In this document: positions 32,691 through 40,995 of the stretch, piece by piece
Numbering within the stretch: the first letter of the stretch is position 1
Layout of the letters: each line of letters starts with the position of its first letter
NCBI GenBank assembly: GCA_026706075.1
Contig: JAPOZM010000099.1
Coordinates: forward strand, 62,001 to 126,000
Length of the DNA stretch: 64,000 bases
DNA from: Gemmatimonadaceae bacterium
GTDB lineage: Bacteria; Latescibacterota; UBA2968; UBA8231
Direction: 5' to 3'
Notes under the pieces: model-generated
The model's database searches: none
Seen by the model: only the letters and a program-made list of their open reading frames with translations
What the model was told of the DNA's origin: nothing
Translations under genes and position numbers: made by a program

Positions 32691-33661
32691 CAGGAGCCGC
32701 CCCCGTACACATGGTCGCCGACGGTGGCCGGGTCCGGCCATGGGCTGCCCTCGGCGAAGGCGGCGGCCTCCTCGATCTCGGCGTCCACCTCGGCGGCGAT
32801 CCTCTCCACGTCTGCGGCCCCGGCCGGGGATTCGTCCACCAGGGAGTGCGCGAGCAGGGGAATGGGGTCCCGCTGCCGCCAGCGGTCGATCTCCTCCCGG
32901 GAGCGATAGCCGCCGTCGCCCATGCCCTCGGCGTGGGGCCGCGTGCGGTAGGTGCGGCACTCCACCAGCGAGGGTCCGCCGCCGGACCGGGCCCGCTCCA
33001 CGGCTTCCCCGGCCGCCGCGTACACGGCCAGCACGTCGTTGCCGTCGACGCGCTCGCCCGGCATGCCGTAGCCGCCGGCGCGGCCAGCCACGTCGGTGTT
33101 GCGCGCCGCGTAGTCGAAGGGGACCTCGGTGGCGTACATGTTGTTCTCGCAGACGAAGAGCACGGGCAGGTCCCAGATGGCGGCCAGGTTCAGCCCCTCG
33201 TGGAAGGCGCCGTTGCCCACGGCCCCGTCGCCGAAGAAGGCGACCCCCACCCCGTCGGTCTCCAGCAGCTGGAAGGAGTAGCCGGCGCCGGCGGCCTGGA
33301 GGATGCAGGGCCCGACGATGCCGCTGGTGCCCATCATGCCCAGCTCCGGGGCGAAGAGGTGCATGCTGCCGCCGCGGCCCCCGGAGCAGCCGGTGGCCCG
33401 TCCGAAGAGCTCGGCCATCAGCTCCCGGGGCGGCACGCCCTTGGCCAGGGCGTGGCCGTGGCCGCGGTGGGTGCTGAAGACGGCGTCGTCGTCGCGCAGG
33501 TGGGCGCAGACCCCGGCGGCGACCGCCTCCTGGCCGACGTAGGTGTGGCAGGCGCCGGTGATCTTGCCCGCGGCGTACGACCGCGCCAGCTGCTCCTCGC
33601 AGCGGCGGATGCGCAGCATGGTGCGGTAGAGATCCAGCTGGACGGCGGGGGAGGGGGTCAT
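32690..33661 (-). CDS. 2-oxoacid dehydrogenase E1 alpha subunit
   Basis: A 323-residue E1 alpha protein with the thiamine-diphosphate motif GDGAVGNGAFHEGLNLAAIW (144-163) ending in ENN, plus HRGHGHALAKG and RGGSMH. The short alpha-plus-beta arrangement is that of pyruvate or acetoin dehydrogenases. The ATG at 33661 starts 4 bases after the SDR stop. The product is cytoplasmic and would work with E1 beta and the lipoyl protein directly downstream. Confidence 0.9.
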   Translation of the reverse strand: MTPSPAVQLDLYRTMLRIRRCEEQLARSYAAGKITGACHTYVGQEAVAAGVCAHLRDDDAVFSTHRGHGHALAKGVPPRELMAELFGRATGCSGGRGGSMHLFAPELGMMGTSGIVGPCILQAAGAGYSFQLLETDGVGVAFFGDGAVGNGAFHEGLNLAAIWDLPVLFVCENNMYATEVPFDYAARNTDVAGRAGGYGMPGERVDGNDVLAVYAAAGEAVERARSGGGPSLVECRTYRTRPHAEGMGDGGYRSREEIDRWRQRDPIPLLAHSLVDESPAGAADVERIAAEVDAEIEEAAAFAEGSPWPDPATVGDHVYGGGS

Positions 33662-33665
33662 GGCC

Positions 33666-34481
33666 TCACCCCGTGATCCCCGGCCCGCCGGGGTAGGAGG
33701 CGCCGGCGTTCATGGCGAGGTTGCCGCCGTCCACGGGCAGAAGGACCCCGGTCACCCAGCGCGAGGCGTCCGAGGCCAGGAAGACGGCCGCCCCCTTCAC
33801 GTCATCGGGCTCCCCCAGGCGGCCCCGGGCCAGGCCCCGCAGCCACTGCTCCTCCATGCGCGGCTCCCGCTCGATGCGTTCCCGCAGGTTCGGGTTGAGG
33901 ATCTGGGCCAACAGGATGGCGTTGACGCGCACGCCGCGGCTGGCCCACTCGGTGCTCAGCTCGCGGGTCATCTGGGCGACGCCGCCCATGGCCGTGCTGT
34001 AGGCCATGTGGCCCCTCCCCATGGCCGTCAGGCTGGCCAGGGAGCCGATGTTGATGATGCTGCCCCCGCCGGCGGCGAGCATGCGGCGCCCGGCCTCCTG
34101 GCAGCAGCAGAACCGCCCCACCACCAGCCCCTGGAGCGACTCCTTCACGTCGTCCAGGTCCAGCTCCTCGGGCGGCCCCAGGACGATCCCGCCGCCGGCG
34201 ACGTTGGCGGCCGCGTCGATGCGGCCGAACTCCCGGTCGAGGCGCTCGAACATGGGCCGGATCTGCTCCGGGTCGGAGACGTCGCAGCGCACCGGCACGG
34301 CCCGCCGGCCCAGGGCCTCGATGTCGGCGGCGGTGGCCTCGGCGCCGGCCTCGTCGAGGTCGGCCAGCATCAGGTCGGCGCCGGCCTCGGCCAGGCCCAG
34401 GCTGATGGCGCGGCCGACGCCCCGGGCGGCGCCCGAGACCAGGGCCACGCGCCCGCTCATGTCGAACAGGGAGTTGGTCAT
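33666..34481 (-). CDS. Short-chain dehydrogenase/reductase lacking the catalytic lysine
   Basis: A 271-residue classical SDR fold: nucleotide motif VSGAARGVGRAI (15-26), acidic D41 (LADLD) suggesting NAD preference, NIGSLAS with the catalytic Ser near 147, and the C-terminal VTGVLLPVDGG. The active-site Y-x-x-x-K reads Y161-S-T-A-M165, so Lys is Met. The usual N-N-A-G is N-V-A-G, and the helix-4 Asn also appears replaced (LQGLVVGRF). The ATG at 34481 overlaps the stop of the upstream dehydrogenase (ATGA). It may be catalytically weak or serve a binding role. Confidence 0.85.
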   Translation of the reverse strand: MTNSLFDMSGRVALVSGAARGVGRAISLGLAEAGADLMLADLDEAGAEATAADIEALGRRAVPVRCDVSDPEQIRPMFERLDREFGRIDAAANVAGGGIVLGPPEELDLDDVKESLQGLVVGRFCCCQEAGRRMLAAGGGSIINIGSLASLTAMGRGHMAYSTAMGGVAQMTRELSTEWASRGVRVNAILLAQILNPNLRERIEREPRMEEQWLRGLARGRLGEPDDVKGAAVFLASDASRWVTGVLLPVDGGNLAMNAGASYPGGPGITG

Positions 34482-35545
34482 CCTTCCTCCAGCAGGGCGG
34501 GGTCGTGGGGCTTCAGCGGCACCCGAGGCACGACCTCGGGGTTGACGACTTGCTCGGGGCGCGGCATGTGGCCGCGGAGCACGCAGGCCAGGTTCTCGAC
34601 GCTGCCGGTGGCCACGTCCCGCGTCGACTCCACGGACAGCGCCGAGACGTGGGGCGTGGCGATGACGTTGGGCGCGGTGATCAGCGGGTGGGTCGGCACC
34701 TCCTCGGTCTCGCTGAAGATCTCGAGGATGCCGAAGGTGTCGAGACCGGCGCCGGCGAGGCGTCCGGAGCGCAGCATCTCGGCCAGGGCGTCCTCGTCGA
34801 CGATGTCGCCCCGCGAGGCGTTGATCAGGAAGGCGCCGGGCTTCATCCGCTCGAGGCGCCCGCGGTCGATGAGCCCCCGTGTGTGCCCGGTCAGGGGCAG
34901 GTGCAGGGAGACGAAGTCCGAGCGCTGCAGCAGGTCGTCGAGATCGACCATCGCGACGCCGAGCTCCTCGGCCTCGGGCGAGGGCCGGTCCATGTCGCGG
35001 CGGGTGGCGATCACGGTGAGGCCGCAGGGCAGGGCGCGGCGGGTCACGGCGACCGCCGAGGCGCCCCAGCCGACGAGGCCCAGGGTGAGGCTCGACAGGC
35101 GGCGAAGGGCCAGGGACTCGACGCGGGCCTGGCGGAAGGCTCCGTCCAGCATGTGGCTGGCCATGCGCGGGATGCGGCGGCCCAGGGAGAGGATCATGGC
35201 CATCACGTGGTCGGCCATCTCCTCGGTGCTGAAGTCGGGGACGTTGGAGACGACGATGCCGCGCTCGGTGGCCCGGGCCACGTCGATGCGGTCGGTGCCG
35301 TTGCCGATGCGCGAGATGAGGGCGCATTCCTCCAGGCCGTCGACCACGGCGGCGGGCAGCTTGGCCGAGACCACGCAGACCGCGTCGGCGTGGCGGACGT
35401 GGGGCAGGATCTGCTCCGGCTCGGCGGCCTCGACCTCCAGCGGGCGAACGCCGAGGCGGTCGAGGAGCCGGCGCTCGACCTCGGACATGGGGAACAGCTC
35501 CGCGTTGAGGCGGACCACCCGGGCCTCGGCAGGTGATGGCGGCAA
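34478..35545 (-). CDS. D-isomer-specific 2-hydroxyacid dehydrogenase
   Basis: A 355-residue protein of the SerA/GyaR type. NAD-binding motif: LGLVGWGASAVAV. Substrate-site residues: Arg in INASRGDIVDEDAL and His in IATPHVSALS. The N-terminal ISRIGNGTDRIDVARATERGI is also typical. It would reduce or oxidise a 2-hydroxyacid/2-oxoacid pair, which fits with the 2-oxoacid dehydrogenase subunits downstream. The TTG start at 35545 is uncertain; no nearby ATG precedes the conserved region. Confidence 0.85.
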   Translation of the reverse strand: MPPSPAEARVVRLNAELFPMSEVERRLLDRLGVRPLEVEAAEPEQILPHVRHADAVCVVSAKLPAAVVDGLEECALISRIGNGTDRIDVARATERGIVVSNVPDFSTEEMADHVMAMILSLGRRIPRMASHMLDGAFRQARVESLALRRLSSLTLGLVGWGASAVAVTRRALPCGLTVIATRRDMDRPSPEAEELGVAMVDLDDLLQRSDFVSLHLPLTGHTRGLIDRGRLERMKPGAFLINASRGDIVDEDALAEMLRSGRLAGAGLDTFGILEIFSETEEVPTHPLITAPNVIATPHVSALSVESTRDVATGSVENLACVLRGHMPRPEQVVNPEVVPRVPLKPHDPALLEEG

Positions 35546-35657
35546 ACGACGAATCCTCCGGCGGGCAGGAAACGACCGCCGGACGGACGCCGCCGGCGGA
35601 CGCGGGCGACAAGGTAGTGAGCCGGCGGGGCGGCGAAAACGAGCCCCGAGGGCCGGC

Positions 35658-36872
35658 CTAGGCCCAACCGGCGATGAAGCCGTCCACGGTGAGAGACTCG
35701 GGGACCTCGTTGAAGAAGTAGCGCGACCCCCGTCCCTGGAAGCCGGGGAAGGTCTGCTCCTCCTCGCCCTGCAGGCTCCGGTCGACGGGCTCGAAGCGGG
35801 CCCACAGGGCCTTCGCCTCCGCGTCCGAGAAGCGGTCGCCCAGCCGCGGGCCCCACTGCAGGGTCATGGGGTGCACCATGGCGGCGAACTTGCGGTCCTT
35901 CTGCGGCAGACTCTCGAAGTCGGGATGGTGCAGGTTGCGGATGTCCCGGGCCGACTTGCTGAGGAAGATCGTGCTCTGGCGTTTGGCCATGGGGCCCGAG
36001 CCGGGGTGCAGCTCCTCCAGGGCGCGGTGGTAGCCCGGGCCGTCGCCTTCCAGGACGGCCCTCAGGGCGGTCTCCACGTGGTCGACGGCGAGGTCGCTGC
36101 GCCGCCGCCAGCGCTCGAAAGTGGCCTGCGCTCCGGGCGAGAGATGCTCGCAGAAGCGCGGGTCCGGGTAGTGGGTGAAGTTGGAGAACCCGCCGTGGAT
36201 GACGCGCCGCAGGCGGGTGCTGTAGTCGCTGGCCCAGTGCAGGATCGGCAGGATGTAGGCGACCCCGTCGCCGGCCGCCAGGTGGGTCTGCACGCCGCTG
36301 TCGAGGGGGGCGCGGTCGTTCCGGCGCAGTTGCTCCACCTCCTCCGGCGTGTTCGGCCGCAGGTGGCTGCCCGGCACCACCCAGAGGACGTCGTCGTCGT
36401 AAAGGGTGAGGTTCCACTGCACGTAGCGGGGGCCGTTCTCGCGGATGTCCTCAGCGTAGCCCATGACCGAGGAGCTGTGGCCCGGGGCGAAGTCCCGGTG
36501 CCAGCGCGCCGGGCCGTGATCGCGCACCGGGCTGCACATGAGCATCATCTCCGTCACCGCCGCGTCCTCGACGCCGAGGAGCCGGCTGCTGACGCCGTGG
36601 GTGTTCTCGTGGAGCCAGATCTCGACGGCGCCGGCGGTGGAGGCGTCGATCTCGCCCGCGAGGCTGGTGAGGGTGAGGCGCGGCTGGGCGGCGGTCTCCC
36701 AGTGGCCGCCCGGCGGGTCTTCGGGGGCGCGGTCCCGGGCCCAGATGGCGCGCTGGCGGTCGACGAGGATCTCGTAGACGCGGCGCAGCTCCTCGAGCTG
36801 GTCGGGAGGGATGACCTGACGGAGGATGACGTAGCCCTCCTCGAGAAAACGCTGACGATCGACCTCCATCAT
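35658..36872 (-). CDS. PhyH-family Fe(II)/2-oxoglutarate dioxygenase, long form
   Basis: A 404-residue oxygenase, longer than the other copies through its C-terminal extension. Iron ligands are H125 and D127 (ARWHRDFAPG) and probably H212 (PILHWASDYS), with VVPGSHLRP in the core. GGGAGGA precedes the ATG at 36872. It is separated by 112 bases from the 2-hydroxyacid dehydrogenase gene and is probably the first gene of the minus-strand run. It is divergent from the RidA-like gene across a 98-base spacer that carries an AGGTTG/CAACCT inverted repeat (36927-36954). Confidence 0.85.
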   Translation of the reverse strand: MMEVDRQRFLEEGYVILRQVIPPDQLEELRRVYEILVDRQRAIWARDRAPEDPPGGHWETAAQPRLTLTSLAGEIDASTAGAVEIWLHENTHGVSSRLLGVEDAAVTEMMLMCSPVRDHGPARWHRDFAPGHSSSVMGYAEDIRENGPRYVQWNLTLYDDDVLWVVPGSHLRPNTPEEVEQLRRNDRAPLDSGVQTHLAAGDGVAYILPILHWASDYSTRLRRVIHGGFSNFTHYPDPRFCEHLSPGAQATFERWRRRSDLAVDHVETALRAVLEGDGPGYHRALEELHPGSGPMAKRQSTIFLSKSARDIRNLHHPDFESLPQKDRKFAAMVHPMTLQWGPRLGDRFSDAEAKALWARFEPVDRSLQGEEEQTFPGFQGRGSRYFFNEVPESLTVDGFIAGWA

Positions 36873-36970
36873 CCGGGATCCTCCCCTCTTCTTGTTCTTG
36901 GCGTGCAAGGGCGCCTGTGGCACCATAGGTTGTCGAACGACCCGAGGTCAACCTGCAACAAGGAGAGACC

Positions 36971-37339
36971 GTGACCGACCTGCCCATCGCCAAGGAGCCC
37001 TTCTACAGCACCACCCGCCGCGCCGGCGACACCCTCTACCTGTCCGGCTTCGGCCCCGTCGACCCGGGGATGAACGTCGTCGGCCGGGACATCACCGAGC
37101 AGACGCGGTATACCATGCAACTCATGGTGCAGGCCATGAACAAGGAGGGAGCCACGACCGCGGACCTGGTGCGGGTGAACGTCTTCCTCCTCGACATGGC
37201 CGACCGCGACGGCTTCAACCGCGCCTACATGGAGTTCTTCGACGGGCCGCCCATGCCGACGCGGCGGCTTATCGGCGCTGGCGATCTCTTCAAGGGGATC
37301 CTCGTCGAGATCGACGGCATCGCCTGGCTGGGGGACTGA
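36971..37339 (+). CDS. RidA-family protein
   Basis: A 122-residue Rid protein with PTRRLIGAGDLFKGILVEIDGIA, containing the substrate-carboxylate Arg and the usual final E-I-D-x-I-A strand, plus DTLYLSGFGPVDP. RidA proteins hydrolyse reactive enamines/imines formed by PLP enzymes; other Rid subfamilies serve catabolic pathways. The GTG start follows AAGGAGAG. The NHL-repeat gene follows after 3 bases, so the two form an operon. Confidence 0.85.
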   Translation: MTDLPIAKEPFYSTTRRAGDTLYLSGFGPVDPGMNVVGRDITEQTRYTMQLMVQAMNKEGATTADLVRVNVFLLDMADRDGFNRAYMEFFDGPPMPTRRLIGAGDLFKGILVEIDGIAWLGD

Positions 37340-37342
37340 GAG

Positions 37343-38284
37343 ATGACCACGAGAGTCGGATCGGGAGACCACCGCTTCGAGGAGCGGCACGACTGGCCGC
37401 GGCTGCCCGAGGGCTGGAGCTTCCGCGAGGTCGTGGACGTCGCCGTGGACGGCCAGGACCGGGTCTGCGTCTTCAGCCGCGGCCAGCAGCCGGTCATGGT
37501 CTTCGAAGCCGACGGCACCCTGACCGGGGCCTGGGGCGAGGGCATGTTCACCCGCCCCCACGGCCTCACCGCGGGGCCGGACGGCGCCCTCTGGGCCGCC
37601 GATGACGACGGCCACTGCGTGCGCCGCTTCACCTGGGAAGGCGAGCTGCAGCTGACCATCGGCACGCCTGGACAGGGGTCGCCGGAGCACAGCGGGGACC
37701 CCTTCAACCGTCCCACCAAGGTCGCCGTCGACCCCCGCTCCGGGGCGGTCTACATCGGCGACGGCTACGGCAACGCCAGGGTCCACAAGTACTCCCCCGA
37801 GGGCGAGCACCTCCTCTCCTGGGGCGAGTTCGGCACCGCCCCGGGGCAGTTCAACCTGGTCCACAGCGTCTGCACCGACGACGCCGGCCGCGTCTACGTG
37901 GCCGACCGCGAGAACCACCGCGTCCAGATCTTCGACGGCCAGGGAGCCTATCTGGACCAGTGGAACGACATGCACCGCCCCTGCGGACTCCTGGTCTCGG
38001 GCGACCGGGCCTACGTGGGCCAGCTGCCCAGCCACCTCGACGTCAACGCCGCCTACCCGAACATCGGCGCCTGCGTCACCATCCACGACCTCGAAGGCCA
38101 CCAGCTCGCCCGCCTCGGCGGCGTCCATCCCGGCGAGGGGCCGGGGGAGTACACGGCGCCCCACGGCCTGGCCATCGATTCGCGGGGGGACCTCTACGTG
38201 GGGGAGGTGTCGTGGAGCGCCTATGGCCGGCGGCTGGATCCGCCGCGGCTGGTGCGCTGCTTCCGCAAGCTGGTCCGGGTGTGA
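37343..38284 (+). CDS. NHL-repeat beta-propeller protein
   Basis: A 313-residue propeller with repeated NHL-type blades: FTRPHGLTAGPDGALWAADD, FNRPTKVAVDPRSGAVYIGD, FNLVHSVCTDDAGRVYVADRENHRVQIF and YTAPHGLAIDSRGDLYVGEVS. There is no signal peptide. Related proteins include peptidylglycine-lyase-type and lactonase-type enzymes as well as binding scaffolds, so an enzymatic role cannot be assigned. It is co-transcribed with the RidA-like gene. Confidence 0.8.
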   Translation: MTTRVGSGDHRFEERHDWPRLPEGWSFREVVDVAVDGQDRVCVFSRGQQPVMVFEADGTLTGAWGEGMFTRPHGLTAGPDGALWAADDDGHCVRRFTWEGELQLTIGTPGQGSPEHSGDPFNRPTKVAVDPRSGAVYIGDGYGNARVHKYSPEGEHLLSWGEFGTAPGQFNLVHSVCTDDAGRVYVADRENHRVQIFDGQGAYLDQWNDMHRPCGLLVSGDRAYVGQLPSHLDVNAAYPNIGACVTIHDLEGHQLARLGGVHPGEGPGEYTAPHGLAIDSRGDLYVGEVSWSAYGRRLDPPRLVRCFRKLVRV

Positions 38285-38392
38285 AGGCAGAGAGGATGGT
38301 GGCCCCGTGCGCGTCAATCGTGATCCAAGCGGGTATGTATATTGCAGTCCTCATCCGGTTGTGGCGCAATTGCCCAGGAATGAAGGTACCCT

Positions 38393-39460
38393 GTGACGTT
38401 CAACTTTGAGGAGCATCGGCTGAACGCGGTCGCGGAGTACCAACGCCGCCGCCCCATATTTGAGGCCTTCGCTGAGGCGGTTCGAGGGATTGTCAAAGAG
38501 GCGCTGAGAGCTGGCAACATACAGGCAGCGTCGATCGAAGCCCGGGCCAAGGAGGTGGAATCCTTCGGGACTAAGGCATCAAAACCATCTGAGTCTGACC
38601 CGGAGCGACCTAAGTATCCTGATCCCCTCTTGAATATCACAGATCTAGCTGGCGTGCGGGTCATCACCTTCTTTCCGAAGACGGCTGAGACTACGCGGGA
38701 AGTGGTCCTGCAGGAATTTGAAGTAGTCGAATTCAGTGACAAAGCTGCTCTGCTTGATGATGATCGTCTTGGATACAAGAGTGTACACTTCCTAGTGAAG
38801 CTCGCATCAAAGCGGCTGTCTCTGCCAGAGTACAGTAGCTACAAGAACCTCGTATGTGAGTTGCAGATCCGTACTGTACTTCAGCATGCGTGGGCAGAGA
38901 TTGAGCACGACATCCAATACAAGACGGCTAGCACCATTCCCTCTCTGATCCGGAAGAGATTCACCGCACTGGCGGGTCTTCTGGAAATCGCTGACCGGGA
39001 ATTCCAAGCGATCCAAGATGAGGATGCGAGGGTAAGGTCTGAAGCTAGGAAGTCGGTCGAAAAGGGTCAGTTTGCCGAGGTCGAGATAACAGCTGATGCC
39101 TTGAAGACCTACTTGGATCGCAAGTACACCCCAGATGCCCGGCTGAGCGAGTTTTCCTATGAATTCGCAGCGGAAATGGTTCGGGCACTTGGCTTTGAGA
39201 TCATTGAGGATTTGGACAAGGCCATCACCCCGTATGACGACGATAGGATCAGCAGATTGCTATGGGGTTCCCGCCAAGGGCAGTTGACCCGCTTCGAAGA
39301 CGTGCTGTTGGCTGCGTTGGGCCCACAGTTCGCGCAGAAGCATCCGTGGTCTGAGTTGGATTGGTTTCAGGAGAGGTGCCGCCGCCACCTGGAGCGCCTG
39401 GAGGAGGACTCCATTACACCGGGAGTACCGGATGACAAGAGCGACCGCAACACGAATTGA
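38393..39460 (+). CDS. RelA/SpoT-type (p)ppGpp synthetase-like protein
   Basis: A 355-residue protein with the synthetase (SYNTH) domain at residues about 25-190: ITDLAGVRVITFF with the metal Asp, DDRLGYKSVHFLV, and CELQIRTVLQHAWAEIEHDIQYK with the catalytic Glu/Gln region. There is no HD hydrolase domain and no TGS/ACT tail; the last 160 residues are a helical region. This matches small alarmone synthetases, a group that includes toxSAS toxins and CapRel-type phage-defence proteins. By eye the gene is clearly lower in GC and richer in A/T-ending codons than both neighbours, suggesting transfer. No separate antitoxin frame is seen next to it. The GTG start has GAAGG upstream. Confidence 0.85.
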   Translation: MTFNFEEHRLNAVAEYQRRRPIFEAFAEAVRGIVKEALRAGNIQAASIEARAKEVESFGTKASKPSESDPERPKYPDPLLNITDLAGVRVITFFPKTAETTREVVLQEFEVVEFSDKAALLDDDRLGYKSVHFLVKLASKRLSLPEYSSYKNLVCELQIRTVLQHAWAEIEHDIQYKTASTIPSLIRKRFTALAGLLEIADREFQAIQDEDARVRSEARKSVEKGQFAEVEITADALKTYLDRKYTPDARLSEFSYEFAAEMVRALGFEIIEDLDKAITPYDDDRISRLLWGSRQGQLTRFEDVLLAALGPQFAQKHPWSELDWFQERCRRHLERLEEDSITPGVPDDKSDRNTN

Positions 39461-39600
39461 CAGTGCGCCTCTGGCGCGGTGCTCCGAAGGGCGCTCTTGA
39501 TCGAAGGGTCAGACGCGGTTGGTCTGCGCAAGGGGATCGACAATCGTCTCACGGCTCGAAGTGCTGATCGAAGCGCAGTGACGATCACAAGGAGTCTGCA

Positions 39601-40938
39601 ATGCGGTGGAACGCTCGTTGGATGGTGTTGCTCCTGATGTCCGGTGTGGCTCTCCAGCACGCCTCCGCCCACGGCCAGGCAGCGGAGTTGAGCCGTGGCA
39701 AGCGCTGGGTCCGCAGTCACCCATTCACCACGATGGCCCTGACGATCGTACCGAACACCTTCGACGCCGATCACCACGCCCGGGCCAACCTGACAAACCT
39801 CTTGGCGTGGAAGATCAAGCCCGGGCTGCTGGAGAAGGCGGCGGCCAAGGGGCTGAACTGGCACCAGCACGTGTACCCGCACATGGACGGTCTGACCGAC
39901 GAGCTCAAAGCCACGCTGCAGCGGCTGAACGCCGACTATCCCGGGCAGACGGGGTGGCTGGTCTGGGACGAGCCGAACCGGCCGAAGATGCTCATCGCCG
40001 CCAAGACGATCGAGTGGCTCAAGCAGACCTATCCCGAGGCCCTGATTTATTCCTGCGCCTTTCCCATGGGCGCGACAGCTGAACGGTACTACGGGGGGCC
40101 GGTGCCCGAGGGTGGTTACAGCTACGAAGACTATCTGCGCGAGTTCGCCACGATCATGGACCCGGACGTGGTGCTGTTCAACGCCTATCCCTTCATGGAG
40201 GACGGCGGGACGAAGAACCTCTTTCCCACGTTGATGACGGCACGCAAAGTCGGCCAGGAGATAGACGCGCCGTACTGGGCCTTCGTCCAGGCATACGCCG
40301 ACGACAGGCGCGGCTATCGCATGCCCGGTGAGTCGGACGTGCGCATGCAGGTCTTCATGCATCTGACCTGCGGGTACACGGGGATCGCGTACTTCACCTA
40401 CGAGGACCAGCAGGGTCCGGCCATGATCGAGGGGGGTACCGGCCGGCGGCGGCCGATCTACTACGGCGTGGCCAGGCTGAACCTCGAAGTGGGCCACCTC
40501 GGCCAGGCGCTGCGGTTCCTGGAGAGCACGGCGGTGCGCTACCTGCCGCAAGGCGGCAACGAGGTCCCCGGCGGCGTTACCGCCTGGAAGCCGGGCGACG
40601 GGGGTGACACGATCATCAAGGCGGTCGCCATCGAAGGCGACGAGCCCGCCCCATGGAAAGACCTGCTGATCGGGTTCTTCAAGGACGACGATGGCCAGGA
40701 CTACTTCATGCTGACGAACCTGTGGCACGGCAAGGGCGCGTCGTCGGCCGAGCGGGCGGTGAGGGTGACGTTGACGCTGGACCCGAAGGTGAGAGTGATC
40801 GGCCGCCTGTCACGGGAAACGGGTCAGCCCGAAGCGTTGGCCGTCGAAGGGGGCGAGTTTCGCATCACCTTGCCCGGTGGCACGGGTGAGCTGCTGCGTT
40901 TCGGCGAGGCCAGGTTCCCGGGGCTGGACGAGACGTGA
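39601..40938 (+). CDS. Secreted glycoside-hydrolase-like protein of unknown family
   Basis: A 445-residue protein with a signal peptide (ARWMVLLLMSGVALQHASAHG). The body has features of a TIM-barrel glycosidase: TGWLVWDEPNRPKM with an acidic D-E, VVLFNAYPFMEDG, APYWAFVQAYADDR and GYTGIAYFTYED, followed by a C-terminal beta-sandwich-like region (EFRITLPGGTGELLRF). I cannot name the family or substrate. AAGGAG precedes the ATG. A second secreted glycan-acting gene follows after 57 bases. Confidence 0.6.
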   Translation: MRWNARWMVLLLMSGVALQHASAHGQAAELSRGKRWVRSHPFTTMALTIVPNTFDADHHARANLTNLLAWKIKPGLLEKAAAKGLNWHQHVYPHMDGLTDELKATLQRLNADYPGQTGWLVWDEPNRPKMLIAAKTIEWLKQTYPEALIYSCAFPMGATAERYYGGPVPEGGYSYEDYLREFATIMDPDVVLFNAYPFMEDGGTKNLFPTLMTARKVGQEIDAPYWAFVQAYADDRRGYRMPGESDVRMQVFMHLTCGYTGIAYFTYEDQQGPAMIEGGTGRRRPIYYGVARLNLEVGHLGQALRFLESTAVRYLPQGGNEVPGGVTAWKPGDGGDTIIKAVAIEGDEPAPWKDLLIGFFKDDDGQDYFMLTNLWHGKGASSAERAVRVTLTLDPKVRVIGRLSRETGQPEALAVEGGEFRITLPGGTGELLRFGEARFPGLDET

Positions 40939-40995
40939 CGTCAACGCCGCTCACTCTCTTGCCGTCTGCTCATCGACATCTCATTTGAGTGCCCT

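Noticed and set aside
33660..36974. A 1104-residue open frame on the plus strand opposite the E1/SDR/dehydrogenase/PhyH genes
   Set aside because: It is rich in Gly, Ala, His and Arg without recognisable domains, while the opposite strand encodes clear enzyme families. It is an antisense shadow of high-GC coding DNA.
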